This document shows positions 22,866 through 34,578 of a stretch of DNA of 64,000 bases, in pieces. Source of the DNA: Fistulifera solaris (taxonomy: Eukaryota; Bacillariophyta; Bacillariophyceae; Naviculales; Stauroneidaceae); contig AP026129.1 of NCBI GenBank assembly GCA_030295235.1, positions 1,324,846-1,388,845 on the forward strand, given 5' to 3'. The notes beneath the pieces were generated by a model. The model was not told the origin of the DNA. It ran no database searches and saw nothing but the letters and a program-made list of their open reading frames with translations. Numbering within the stretch: the first letter of the stretch is position 1; each line of letters starts with the position of its first letter. A program made the position numbers and the translations under genes.

Positions 22866-24190
22866 TCATCTGGGTTCTTGGCCCGATATTCCCGCAGCTC
22901 GTTCCTTTGCTCCGACGGTCAGTTTTGCATATTCCTTGTTCGTGTGGTAACGCAAGTGGACTCCACTTGACCCAATGCCTTGTTTTGCAGTCGCTCCGGA
23001 CGGCTCAGCATGTACATCAGAGATCGACGCGTTATTTCTCTTGTTGGTACCTGCCACATTCTGGCGTTTTGCAACAGGGTCCTTTGGGAGCAAATAAGCG
23101 ACGGCCTCTTCGAAGTTGTGCCTCTTGCCTCCAGGTCCGTCATCATTCTCGATGTGTGCTATTGCGGCCTGCAATCCTGCATCATCACAAATGATCTTGC
23201 ACAAAAGGTCGGTCACTCGGCGATAGCCATCAGGAAGCTGATGAGGTACGTGCTCGGCAGCAGCAGTCATCTGGATATAGGCCGTGCGGTGCTGCTGGAC
23301 AAAACTCTCCAACGTAAAGTTTGAATTTCCTTTCCATTCTCTACGGGCAATGATGTCCTTGTGCTTCGCAATAATGGCGTCCCATTTATCCTTTCCAGCA
23401 TACTGTGCCTTCAGCGCCAAGTAAGCTCCTCTTCCGTCTAAGGTCCGCTTGAACGGGCAATCGAGTCTTGGTACACCGTATTCCGTGTCGCCTCTTCGAT
23501 CTTGAAATACACCTCCGCATTATCTTCCTTGTAGTTTGCCCGGGAATGAGAAGAACGATGAATCAAGTCCTCCACAATAGATCCATGCTGCTCAGTGTAT
23601 GGCTGACCCTGTGCTCGGGAGGGCAGTCAATGGCAACATCAACTGAATCCCTGATCACAGCAGCCAGTGGCACAAACTTAGTGCCAATGCATTGATAGCA
23701 ATGATCCTTGAAAGACTCAATCCATTTGACAAAGGAAACACCTTTTCCCAACTTGGGCACCTCAGGTTGTTCTTTTCTTCTTTTTCGCCTTCAAGGCGTC
23801 CCAAAGCTCCTGAAAGTTCTTGATAACCGGAGTATACAGCATATCCTGCGCCGTAATCACTCTTCCAATTGTGTCATAGAAGTGGAGCAGTTCAATGGCC
23901 GCTTCTAATCGGATCTGTGACTTGATTGGGAAGGAAAAAGGCTCTCTGGGAATTGTCGCTCCTGCTGGAGGGCCGCCTTCCAGGCCAGCATTCGGGTCAG
24001 GAATGCGTCCTGTTGGGCGTCAAGGCTCTCTGCAATGCGCTTCACATCATCCCGGCTTGAATGACAGAAGGTCATCGAATGTAGAGATGCCATCCCTCTG
24101 CAGCTGCTCATGCGTCAGCGACCGGAATCCCCATCTGTTCCTCACCGGTGAAGAACGCCCGTGTACTGTTGTTGTGTAACCACCATGGTC
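22866..24190 (-). pseudogene. copia Gag region (broken frame)
   Basis: Gag-like segments in several frames: DDVKRIAESLDAQQDAFLTRM, SFVKWIESFKDHCYQCIGTKF, and the longest at 22866-23420 (YAGKDKWDAIIAKHKDIIARR, RRVTDLLCKIICDDAGLQAAI). Their order is right for one Gag polyprotein, but at least three frame changes separate them. Confidence 0.7.
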
Positions 24191-24225
24191 ACTTGCTGTT
24201 AAAGCTAAACTGGGTCTGAATAAAC

Positions 24226-24409
24226 TGATAAAACGTGAGAGAATCGATTGAATTGCAAACAAACAAAATTATAGAAATTATCACATGTTATATCGTTGGT
24301 ATCGCGAGAGGCTTTTCACTCCTTGAAACCTTCTCTTCCACCATTCATGCCGGCACTCGTTAACCCCAATCCTAGGGATAAACCGTGACCAACACACCAC
24401 ACTTTAACA
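24226..24409 (-). repeat. 5' LTR of the copia element
   Basis: 184 bp; matches 17601-17783 with a single extra G. It is the promoter-side LTR for the minus-strand element. Confidence 0.93.
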
Positions 24410-24556
24410 CTCGCACTGCGCGTACTCGAGCATCACCGCATACTGCATCTAAAAACATCACGACGCATTTTTTCTCATTGAAGCCCTAAAAAGTAAGAAA
24501 AGGAGCATTGTAGACAGACGTTTTTTTCGTTGATTTCACATTTTCGTAGAAAGAGC

Positions 24557-27500
24557 ATGCCGAAAAAGGGAAAGACGCCCGCAAATAATGGTAAAACAAC
24601 TCCGAAATGTACTTGCCAAGACCCTTACAAATGTGAATGCGGCCATCGACCAGAACGACCCAGCAAAGGCCACAAATGGGATCCGGAAACGCAAACCTGG
24701 GGCGGTAAAGGACACAAACAAAAAGGTGCTTCGGGACAAACGGCATCCATCGCGCAAAAGCGACCACGACGGCCGTCGGGCAAACGTCCGTGGCGCAATG
24801 GCAACGCATGCCTTCTCAACTCCTACAAGAATACTGCAAAAAGAACAAGCGACCGTTACCGAAATTGGAAAACAAGAGCAAGAATGCGAATGCAAAATGT
24901 CTGTATAAAGTAATTCTGGCCGACGGCAAGAACACACAAAAGGATTTGTTTTTCCAGCCGATGCACGCTGTTGGAAATGAAGAACAGGCACGAGAAGAAG
25001 CTTGTTTGTTGGCCTTGTTGTCGTTGACACCCAATTTGCCGCATGAACGAACGTTACCGGAACCCTATCGGACAACTTGGTTACACGCGATTGCGTCCGT
25101 CAAGGAGAGACCGTCGTTGACGACAACACCGACACCCGAACAGTCAACAACGACGCAGAAAGCACAGGCTTCGAAAGAACTCAAATTGGCTACGACGTTT
25201 ACCAGTAAAGCGGAACAGAAACGACTCTTGGAAGAAAAACGAAAGCTCAAGAATCAACGCATGCAACGACACGAAGCGATCCGTAGAGCCAATAAGGATC
25301 ATGTGGTGAGCATGAGTGCGGCGATGCGGCGACAAATTGAGCGATTGTTGCGGGGAGAACACGTTGATTGGGATGAAATGAGTTCGGAGGAGGAGGAACA
25401 AGAAGATCCGGCCCAAGACGATTTGGCATACTATGTCCAAGATCGCTTGCATCGAGAGGGATTCACTCGTAAACAGGCGCGAGCGGCGTTCCGACAAGTG
25501 GAACAAGGTCGTGTAAGAGACAATCATGACAGCAATAACGAAGATGAGTGGGATGTGGCGTTTGAAGAATGTTTGCAGTGGTTACTGGTAAATGTCGATG
25601 AAGATCAGTTACCGGAGGGAATTGATCCCGACAAAGGCAATGTCACACTTGATAATAATGTAGCTCCCACAAACGCCGCTTCGGCAGAATTGGGGGCACA
25701 ATGGGGTCTTTCGAATGCCGAAGTGAAACTAGTACAAGCCAGAGTCGATGACAATCTCAATTTTGAAAGTGTCTTGTGGTCTATGCTCGTTGAAAAGGCG
25801 GGAGTGATACTTCCGGAGACTAACTTGGCTAACATTTCACCCGAACAGAGAGAGATCAATAAATCTTTGTTTCAAGAAGAAGTTGAGGCGCTAGAGGCTA
25901 TTTACTCGGCTGATTTTAAACTGCAAATGCAGTCTTCAGGGCTACATACCATCGAAATCGTCTCTTGTCACGGCGAGATGGTGTTACGTGTGCTTATTCG
26001 AGAAGGCGTGTATCCCTTGTTCCCGCCAGAGAAGGTTTGGCTCACGGGGAGTTGGGGGTCAAGGTTAGTAGGTTCTGCATATCACATGGAATTGGTGAAA
26101 TTTTTGGCAGATTTGCCCCTGAGCGATCCGATGATTTTTGAGTTGCATGGGCATGCTCAAATAATGTTTGAGACATTGGATGATCTTCCGAGCCAACAAC
26201 TTATTGATGTTTCCTCTTTGAACTCAAATAAGAGAAGGCCGAATAATTTGCAACGGTTTGAAGAGATAAAGTTCGATAAAGTGGATGCATTCCACATGGA
26301 CACCACCAAACATACTCGGCCACGTGAAGGAAAGCCATTCTGGTCCCAATCGCCTTCTCAAACACCGGAAGCAACACCGTTCCCCAAAATCAGCACAGCC
26401 ATAGAAATGGCGCGGAAATCACTTCCTGCAGCCAAAGCTAGAGATGACTTCCTCCAACTCCTTCGCCAAGCTGGAGAATCTGGGAGAGTGCTTCTCTTGA
26501 CTGGGGAAACAGGTTGTGGCAAGACAACGCAAATTCCTCAGGTACGTAATATTGCTACCACCATCAAAGAGTCACTCGTTAGCAGCTCAAACGTTCCTTC
26601 CGATTTTGTTTCACCCCTAGTTTATTTTGGAGGAGTATCCAAAGGATTCGAAAATCGTCGTTGCTCAGCCCAGACGCCTAGCTGCCACAGGTGTTGCGAG
26701 TCGCGTCGCTGCAGAGAGAGGAGAGTCAAAACTAGGCAAAGGAAGTGTTGGCTATGTTGTAAGAGGGGATTCAGCAATTTGCGAAAAAAGCCGCCTAGTC
26801 TTTTGTACGACGGGAGTGCTTCTTCGTCAAATGCAAAGCAACGGGGCGCTCGACTGCATCACGCATGTCGTAGTCGATGAAGTTCACGAACGTCACCTCG
26901 ATACGGACGTGTTGCTGGGTCTATTGAAGCAATACTTGACCATTTACCCTCACCTGAGAGTGATTCTGATGAGCGCAACACTCGATGCTGATCGCTTTGC
27001 AAACTATTGGGTGGGTAATACACCGCGCATGCAGATACCTGGACGAACATTTCCCGTCAAAGACTACATGTTGGAAGATGTACTCTCGCTCACAGGTTAT
27101 GTTCCACGTCGAAAGAATTTTGGGTTTAGAAGAGGTTTCGGACCAAAGCGATCAACGCCTTGGGCTGACTCGGAAATGTCCGAAGACGAAGACGGAGTCC
27201 CATCGGATCTTGTCGCTGAACCGAAGGTAGATGCAACAGTTGCGCAACCAATGAGAATTGACGACATCATGAAGAGAATCGATGAAAATTACATTGATTA
27301 TGATCTCCTGGCTGCTCTTGTGAGTCATCTTGTGCGAAACAAGCCTTTCGCTGATAATGGATCAATTTTGATTTTCCTACCTGGAGCCCCCGAGATCAAC
27401 AAAGCAATTGAAGCAATACAACATGCAGCTTCAGACCTTCCAATTCGACTTTTTCCTTTGCACGGAGGTTTGCAGCCACAGGAACAAAATAAAGTTTTCC

Positions 27501-29019
27501 TTGCAGTGGAGAAAGGTTTTACGAAAATTATTGCATCTACAAATGTGGCCGAAACATCGATTACTATTCCTGATTGCACAATTGTTATTGATAGCGCCAA
27601 AGAAAAACAATCTTCTTACGATCCAGCGAATAGGATGCCCCTTTGCTCGAACAATTTGCTTCCAAAGCGAGCTTAAACCAGAGAAGGGGACGTGCTGGAA
27701 GAGTCAGAGAGGGGACATGCTTTAAGCTTATATCGAATACTACGTATCACAAGCTGCATGAGCACAGTGAGCCAGAGATACGTCGAAGCGCTTTAGAACA
27801 GACTCTACTTTCTCTGCTCTACTTAGGAGTTGAAAGCGGCACGGGTGATTTCTTTCGCTCCCTTATCGATCCTCCTACTGTTGAATCAATTCTCGCAGCC
27901 GAGTCCACTCTTATCCAATTGAGCGCTGTTGAGCGGGTGAACACAAACCTCCATCTGACGCCGCTTGGTCTTCATTTAGCTGGAATCCCCGCGCCTCCAA
28001 TGATCGGAAAAAGTAAGTTGCTTTGCTATGCTTGTGAAAGCGAAACTTGTGTCTCATTCCGTTACGGCGGTTATTAGTGTTGATAATGGGCTGTATATTG
28101 GGGTGTCGAGACGCTTCGTTGGCAATGGCAGCCGGTATGAGTCTTGGGCGCTCGCCTTTCATCCGTATTGATAGCAATCCAAAAACGAAGGAACCATCTA
28201 GCACGTTTAACTTGATTGCATTGAAAAATCGAACGGATCTCATCGAATCTGTTGGCGACAGTGACCACGCTGTCCTTGCAGCTGTCTATTCTCAATGGAA
28301 AGTGCCAGAGAATGACAGCTCTCGACGTCGCAGTGTTTGCGATGCGCTGGGCCTATCTTTTTCTGTAATGCGAGATATGGATCAATTAGTCAAACAACTC
28401 GATTCTGCACTTGTCAGTTTAGGATTCCCCCCGTCTGCAGACTCGAACCAAAATGGCAAGTTATGGCGAGTCGTTCGCGCCTGCGCTGTGGCAGCGCTAG
28501 CACCAAGTCAGCTTGTGAAAGTTGTCAGACCAGCAGCAAAGTTTGAAAAGACAACAGAAGGAGCCAAAGAGATCGAAGCACATGCTCGTGAGCTCAAGTT
28601 CTTTATCCGAGCTGTTCGCAATTTGGAGCAAAAGGACAATTCATTGTCGGAAGAAAGAGTATTCATTCACCCTTCGTCGGCGAATTTTTCGGCAGGTGAT
28701 TATAGCTGTCCATGGCTCGTATTTCATTCAATGGTTAGAACATCAAAACCTTTTTTTGCGTGATGTTACTGAATGTAACTCGTATTCTTTGCTACTTTTC
28801 GGGGGCCCTTTGGAAGTAAAAGCATCCAAAAGTGTGGTATCTATCGACGGATGGGTGCAGCTTTCAGCAAATGCACGAATTGGGGCCTTAATGGGTGGTC
28901 TTCGTCGCAAAGTGGATGAGTTACTTAGCCAAAAAGTCCGGGACCCTTCGTTGGAAATCGCTAGTACAGAAGAAATGCGACTCATTATCAAGCTGATTAC
29001 CCGTGACGGTCAAAACTAA
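24557..29019 (+). CDS. DHX57-like DEAH-box RNA helicase
   Basis: Exons 24557-26541, 26621-28012 and 28078-29019 (introns 79 and 65 bp) give about 1439 residues. Order: basic N-terminus (MPKKGKTPANN) with a Cys motif (CTCQDPYKCECG); a conserved PSQLLQEYCKKNKRPLPKLE; a UBA-like segment; an RWD domain (EEVEALEAIYSADF); helicase motif I GETGCGKTTQ, DEVH box, SAT, and motif VI QRRGRAGR; then HA2 and OB-fold (HPSSANFSAG). UBA, RWD and DEAH together are the DHX57 layout, an ATP-dependent RNA helicase probably linked to translation. Three single-base frame breaks lie in homopolymers: A4 at 24756-24759 (one A missing), C4 at 27638-27641 (one C missing) and T7 at 28751-28757 (one T extra). Correcting all three makes the coding length divisible by three. 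Confidence 0.92.
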
Positions 29020-30095
29020 GGTGTTGAACTAATGATCACTCGAAGGTGTCTAAGAATTTAGTTGCAGCTATAAAAGGTTGCTTGAGAATCCCGCGCCGAT
29101 GCCATGTGAACACGCAGCCTATTGCAAAGTCGAAACTCGTCATGCCGAAGTGCAGTGGCTCGTCGGAAACAAGAGCAGAGATCAAGTCACTTCACCGCTT
29201 GATTGAAATACAGCTACTGACCAAAAGACCATCAAGATGGCGTGGTCGAAAGCGAGGGAAATTTACGACAAAAAGTCTCTTTCAATGCAGTTGTAGTGTC
29301 CCGCCACTGGCATCTCCCGCGACAAAGAGCTTTCCATTGGACTTCCAAACATAAAGGCCTTTCTTGATTTGAAGAAATCTGTGAAGAGAAGCCAGTGAAG
29401 CGAAGCATGATTTTTGCTATGGGAAAGGTAGTGGCGCCTGTGAAAGCCGAAAGTATTTAATCGTTCGATCGAGCTCAGTGGCTCAATTTCGTTTGAGTGT
29501 CGTCGCCAAGCAAACTTTTGGCTGTGGCAAATCTTTAGCGGGGATAGACAAACCAAAGTATTAACGATGCTTAAGCATGGATTTCTATTTTCGTCTCCCT
29601 TTTAATCATCATCGTTTCTCGTCACATTGTCGGGCCTCGTTTCCGTATTGCAAGCGGATGTGAATTAATGGTAAGAATCTCCTACTGATTTATCGATTTC
29701 GGGATTTCGGTGTTATTGAGATTGGTGGAATGACTATGATAGTTTTTGTATGGACTCTACAATACAACAGCATCAATTCGGCTCATTTATGACTCTCACA
29801 AATTTGGCGAAAAGAGGTCTTTGAGCTTCTGGATTATCGCACAACCAATAGAAACTACACAAAGAAGTAGTGTCGTCCTGTCCGACGACACCCTCCAGAG
29901 GCCCAAATATTGAAAGAAAAAAGACCGAAGGCTACTTTCTACTCGGACAAAGAGTAAAAAAGCTTCAATCCACCCAACTTTTCCTTCGACTTCTGGCACA
30001 ATTGGATCGGTGTTTGGGTCATCACTGGCAACAAGGAGATACCATACACAGCCACAACTCCAGCAACAAAAAAGCGAGGCAAACATCCAAGTGAA
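29020..30095. other. Intergenic, no supported gene
   Basis: About 1 kb. Open frames at 29046-29354 (plus) and 29263-29556 (minus) overlap each other and show no domain or homogeneous composition. The last 200 bp probably contain the promoter of the secreted-protein gene at 30096. Confidence 0.4.
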
Positions 30096-31407
30096 ATGAA
30101 GTTGCAATTTCTTTTGACTGCTTCGATCGCAGTCGCCATCGCTCGTGGCGAAAATGTGCCCTCCTCTTTGCGCAAACGAGAGCTTGTTTGGGGGCAAAGT
30201 GATGCCGGAACCTTCTATACCTTGATCGCTGCCACAGACTACTCAGCTATGCAGGGGAGTCGAGGTGCAACAATCTTCGGAAGGAATCACGAACGTCGGT
30301 TTCATCGATACCGGCGATTGGGTTTCTTACCCTGTTAACTTGCCCACAAATGGACCTTACCAATTCCATAGTCGAATCTCCTCACCCTCTGGTGAAGGAA
30401 GCTTCGAAGTGGTAAACTTTGATACACAGCAGGTGTATGCGACCTTTAGTGGATTCCCCGCCACAGGTGATTATCAGGCATTTACAACTGTCGATCAGAT
30501 GTTTGATCTTCCGGCTGGGGCATTCTCATTGCAAGTCAGAGCCACCCAAAGTGGATTCAACATGCTTTGGTTTTCTCTCAAAGCGGTTGCTCCAGCTCCT
30601 GTAGAAGCACCTATTGAAGTGCCTGTTGAGGCTCCTGTCGAGACTCCTGTAGAAGCACCCGTCGAACCTCCTGTAGAAGCACCTGTCGAACCCCCCGTTG
30701 AGCCACCTGTTGAGCCGCCTGTCGAACCGCCTGTCGAACCACCTGTCGAATTTCCCGAAACCGTCGTCACACCTGCCCCGACTACCACTCGCACTGCATC
30801 GCCGACGGTAAAACAAACTCCTTCGCCAACTTCTACACCGACCATGAAGAAGACCGCTGCTCCGACTTCCGCACCGACCGTCAAGAAGACCGCGGCTCCG
30901 ACTTCGGCACCGACCGTCAAGCAGACTGCGGCGCCAACTTCGAGCCCTACTGTGATGCAGACTCCCGCTCCTACTTCGACCCCGACTGTGAAACAGACAC
31001 CAGCTCCATCTGCTGCGCCCCTACCGCCTTACTTCTCGTTGATGGCCGCCTCTGGGTACGCAGAAATGGAAGGTCTTGCTTTGGAAAACTCCAGCGAAGG
31101 TCTCCCCAACCTAGCAAACTATGATGCTGGTGATTGGTCAAGCTACGACATCACTCTTCCTTACGCTGGAACCTACCAAATGATGTTCCGTGTCAGTAGC
31201 CCCTTTGGTGAAGGTGGGTTCGACATTACGAACTGGGATACGCAAGAAATCTACAGCAACATCGACGTCATGCCCAACACGGGTGACTGGCAGTTCTACC
31301 AAACTGTTTCAGTTCTTGTCAACCTTCCAGAAGGAGGCATGCGAATGCAACTGAAGTGTTACAATCCGGGCTTCAACTTGCTCTGGTTTGTCATCAAGTC
31401 GCCTTAA
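30096..31407 (+). CDS. Secreted protein with two CBM6-like domains
   Basis: A clear signal peptide (MKLQFLLTASIAVAIARG) starts a 436-residue protein. Domain 1 has the CBM6 pattern: ATDYSAMQG, GFIDTGDWVSYPVNL, RISSPSGEGSFEVVN, FPATGDYQAF and GFNMLWFSL. A long linker follows, first PVEAPVEPP-type repeats and then TSAPTVKKTAAP-type repeats, and then domain 2 (SGYAEMEG, YDAGDWSSYDITL, MPNTGDWQFYQ, GFNLLWFVI). CBM6 modules bind beta-glucans and related polymers; the role here is probably binding of wall or matrix glycans, with no catalytic domain present. One G too many in the run at 30254-30257 splits the frame; removing it joins the signal peptide to the first domain. Confidence 0.87.
30600..31020 (+). 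repeat. Coding Pro/Thr linker repeats
   Basis: Two in-frame arrays: PxVEAPVE/PPVE units (about 30600-30760) and ~13-residue T-x-x-PTVKxTAAPTS units (about 30800-31015). Both are low-complexity and likely length-variable. The antisense Gly/Ser/Thr frame is a shadow. Confidence 0.85.
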
Positions 31408-32080
31408 ATTTATATTGTGATGTCCTTTCACTGATGAAAGATTCATCGATCCTAGGACTTTGTGTGTAAAGTTTCATGAATGGCTAATCCAACTTACTTG
31501 TTCTTCGACTTCTTCAATTGCTGACCACTAGGTTGCGTCAATCATTTTCTTCATAGTGTGCAGGAATCATCTAATTGGCAGCTCTTGAACATAGAAGTCC
31601 GTGACCCATGATCTCCCAACCTCGCTTTGCTTCCAAGGTCACACACAGTTTTTCTATAAGTAAAATTGCTGGAAACAAAAAAGTAGACTTTTTTAAGAAG
31701 GGGCTCTAGCTACTTTGTAGAGAGTTAAAGACGGTTTGCTGTTGTTCGATCGGCGGTCTTTGGTCATTTGAATATTACAAAAAAATGATGTCAAATGTAT
31801 TCTGTACACAGGACACAGGAATACAGTAAATCTGGGTGAACAAGTCACCATTCAGAGTAAAGACTAAAGTCAACAGGCCCAATCTGTTATTTTTGGCCCT
31901 CAATGTTCGACTATTACTTTTAATTGTAGGAAGCCTATTCGGACTTGCCATTTTTTACATCAGTACGGAGAGGTGCGACACTAAAGTCCTTCGGCGGATG
32001 ACTGACTAGGCGATGAAAACGTGAAGTGAGAGCAGTGGACACAACATCGAGCGGTCTCCTTCATTCTATTTCCTTGATAA
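31408..32080. other. Intergenic, no gene seen
   Basis: 673 bp between two genes on the same strand. No coding signal or repeat stands out; it should hold the terminator of the upstream gene and the promoter of the next. Confidence 0.4.
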
Positions 32081-34414
32081 ATGAGGTTCCTTTCTATTCA
32101 CATCTTAACAGTAGCACTATCTCTTCTTTTGACGGTCGAAGCTGGAAGAGAGCTTCATCTGGGTGCCGACCATGAAAACGATCATTACTATTCGCTCGTC
32201 TCGGCCGTCAATTTCGATAATTCGTCGGGCGTCGAAACGAGAATATCGTCGGAGGCACTGAAAAGTCTTCGATACATGCATATCGGCGATTTTGCGGCTT
32301 ATCAAGTCGATTTGGCCGTTGCAGCGCCTTATCTGATGCAATTACGGATTGCCTCTCCCGTAGGTGAAGGAAGCATAGAGATTGTGAATCTTCAAACACA
32401 ACAAGTTTTGGCAACGGTAGAAACAATCAATGCAACAGGCGATTGGAGTCAATGGATTACAATTGAACGCGAAATCGAGCTTCCTGCGGGTCTGTCGATA
32501 TTACAGGTTCGAGCAACTCAGCCTGGTTGGGAATTGCTGTGGCTTTCGTTACTGGAAATGGACCCCTTGATTACGACGGAAGCACCAATACCCTTGATCA
32601 CACCGGCTCCCATGGCACCCTTGGTTCCTTCTCCCGTAGTCGATCCGGTGCCACTCATGACCATGACACCGGTAGCAACGGCGTTACCGACATCTTCGAT
32701 TCCTTCGCTAGCGCCATCGTCGGTTCCGACGGCCATGCCGACGCGACAGCCGGTCCCACTGCCCGGCCCGGCGACGGGGTTTGTCCGCGCACATGAACGA
32801 CTCATTGTGGGCCCGGATGGCAATCAACTGCAATTAAAAGGAATGGTTCTGGGTGGATGGATGGTATTACAACCCTATCTTGTTTTGGCTGAAAATTATA
32901 CCAACACGTCGAGTGAACTCTTTGATTTGGTCGAAAAGACAGTTGGATCAGATCAAATGATGGAATTTCGACAATCATGGTTGGATAATTTTGTGACACA
33001 CGAAGATGTTCGGGAACTCAAAAGTTTGGGATTCAATATAATCAAGGCCCCCTTGCATTATGAATTGTTTACGTTACCCATTCAAGAGGAGCCTGTTCGT
33101 GGACAAGATACTTGGATCATGACAGGATTCGACTTAGTGGATCAGCTCTTGGAGTGGGCGGCGGAGGAAGAGATCTACGTGTTGCTGGATCTTCAAGCCG
33201 CTCCGGGTGGTCAGAACTTCGACAATGCTACGGATTACGACCCCCGGTTTTATTCTTTTTGGCAAGATGGGGAAAATCAGCGAAAAGCGATTGCTTTGTG
33301 GCGGGAAATTGCCATTCGTTACGCCGATAATCCTTGGGTGGCGGGCTACGACCTCTTGAATTCAGTTGGGTGGAATTTTGACGAAACAGATATTACCAAA
33401 CATCAAAATGGCTGCGACGAAGAGACAAATGGACCCCTTCGTTTGTTTTATAACGGAGCGATCAATGCCATTCGCGACTTCGATACAAATCACATGATTG
33501 TACTCGCTGGAAATTGTTGGGGTACAAACCACAAGGGTCTATTTCCCATGAATGACGACAATGTTGTATTGGGCTTCCGCATGTCTTGGACGTCGTTAAA
33601 GGAAGGAGAAAAGGCGCAAAGGGATGTGCCACCAGAAGAGACCATTTTTCAGCAACTATTTGAAAGGGAGAAGTACAACGTGCCATTGATAATGACGCAC
33701 GCAGGCGATTTTCACAACAAGTGGTACTCTGATACAACGTCCATGCTGGAAGCGAATGATATTGGCTGGACATGGTTTACGTGGAAAAAGATGAACTCAA
33801 CGGATAGTCCCTTTGAAATTTACAGCACCACTTCATACAATACTCTGCTTTCGCACTGGGATTACAAATGCGATGACATTCATGTAGAAAGCGCTTTTCG
33901 CGCGCTCATGCAAATAGCAAACAATACACAGCTCAGCAAAACAAGGCGTAACCGACCAGTCATTGAGGCCTTGCTGAATGAAGTTCGAAATTGCGACTCA
34001 GCATTGCAATATGAAGTGACAACAGCGGAGCCTAGGCGAATTGAAGGTGAAGACTTCTGTATGTCCTTGGGCGTGGCTACAGAGCTTGGAGCAGACGTCG
34101 ACTCGGTTGGATCTAATGTTGGCTGGCTAAACAGTGGATCGACAATATCCTACAAGATTGGAGTCGCTGTTCCGGGCACCTATAACCTAAAATTTCGAAT
34201 AGCCAGCCCCTCGGGCGATGGTGGTCTCACCATCCAGTCAAATGGTATACAGATTGGATCGTCAAGCGGATTCACGCGAACATATGGCTGGCAAAATTGG
34301 GCAGACGTCGACACATCAGTGATTTTGCCCGCCGGCGTACAAGTTCTGGACATTATTTCAACAGGTCCAGGTTGGAACTTGAATTGGTTGGAGCTATCGT
34401 TCGTTTCCGCTTAG
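32081..34414 (+). CDS. Secreted CBM6 - GH5-like - CBM6 protein, catalytic Glu absent
   Basis: An intact 777-codon frame. Signal peptide MRFLSIHILTVALSLLLTVEA; CBM6-like domain at about residues 25-160; Pro/Thr linker; GH5-like (TIM-barrel) domain at about 230-630; second CBM6-like domain at about 650-777 (EDFCMSLGV, GWNLNWLEL). The GH5 framework is clear: LKGMVLGGW, LGFNIIKAPLHYELF, NPWVAGYDLLN, TNHMIVLAGNCWG and NDIGWTWFTWKKM. The acid/base position, normally NEP, reads N427-S428-V429, and the nucleophile position in the VPLxxxE strand reads T539-H540. Both catalytic glutamates therefore seem to be lost, pointing to a glycan-binding pseudoenzyme. It is convergent with a paralogue at 34579-36929 that has equivalent losses. 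Confidence 0.85.
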   Translation: MRFLSIHILTVALSLLLTVEAGRELHLGADHENDHYYSLVSAVNFDNSSGVETRISSEALKSLRYMHIGDFAAYQVDLAVAAPYLMQLRIASPVGEGSIEIVNLQTQQVLATVETINATGDWSQWITIEREIELPAGLSILQVRATQPGWELLWLSLLEMDPLITTEAPIPLITPAPMAPLVPSPVVDPVPLMTMTPVATALPTSSIPSLAPSSVPTAMPTRQPVPLPGPATGFVRAHERLIVGPDGNQLQLKGMVLGGWMVLQPYLVLAENYTNTSSELFDLVEKTVGSDQMMEFRQSWLDNFVTHEDVRELKSLGFNIIKAPLHYELFTLPIQEEPVRGQDTWIMTGFDLVDQLLEWAAEEEIYVLLDLQAAPGGQNFDNATDYDPRFYSFWQDGENQRKAIALWREIAIRYADNPWVAGYDLLNSVGWNFDETDITKHQNGCDEETNGPLRLFYNGAINAIRDFDTNHMIVLAGNCWGTNHKGLFPMNDDNVVLGFRMSWTSLKEGEKAQRDVPPEETIFQQLFEREKYNVPLIMTHAGDFHNKWYSDTTSMLEANDIGWTWFTWKKMNSTDSPFEIYSTTSYNTLLSHWDYKCDDIHVESAFRALMQIANNTQLSKTRRNRPVIEALLNEVRNCDSALQYEVTTAEPRRIEGEDFCMSLGVATELGADVDSVGSNVGWLNSGSTISYKIGVAVPGTYNLKFRIASPSGDGGLTIQSNGIQIGSSSGFTRTYGWQNWADVDTSVILPAGVQVLDIISTGPGWNLNWLELSFVSA

Positions 34415-34578
34415 TTTTGAATGGTTAAGACTGTTCATTGGCTTGTATCATATTAGATTCTTCAGAATCACAGCAAGAACGGTCAGTTGACCGTGAAACC
34501 GAGTTAATCGTGACAAAAATTAGCGACAGTCAGGTAAAGCGATAGATACTAAACTTTTCATTAAAAGAGTCAAACAAT

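Larger units (their letters stand above)
17601..24409 (-). mobile_element. Ty1/copia LTR retrotransposon (CoDi-like)
   Basis: A 6.8 kb element bounded by direct LTRs at 17601-17783 and 24226-24409, each beginning TG and ending CA. CTCG occurs just outside both ends (17597-17600 and 24410-24413), a likely partial target-site duplication. All coding parts lie on the minus strand in the order Gag, protease region, integrase, reverse transcriptase, RNase H, which is copia order (integrase before RT). A purine tract (GAGAGGAG) abuts the 3' LTR on the minus strand. The LTRs differ by one base, so insertion was recent, yet the interior frames are broken in many places. It sits between the HSF and the helicase genes. 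Confidence 0.92.

Noticed and set aside
24185-24225. Primer-binding site for initiator tRNA next to the 5' LTR
   Set aside because: The sequence after the LTR on the minus strand does not match the usual initiator-tRNA complement, so no site is annotated.
29046-29556. Overlapping ORFs on both strands after the helicase gene
   Set aside because: Neither shows a motif, splice context or consistent composition; a faint GKLFVAGDASGG-like reading could not be extended.
30495-30920. Minus-strand Gly/Ser/Thr-rich ORF resembling a glycine-rich protein
   Set aside because: It is the antisense shadow of the Pro/Val/Glu and Thr/Pro linker repeats of the CBM6 gene.
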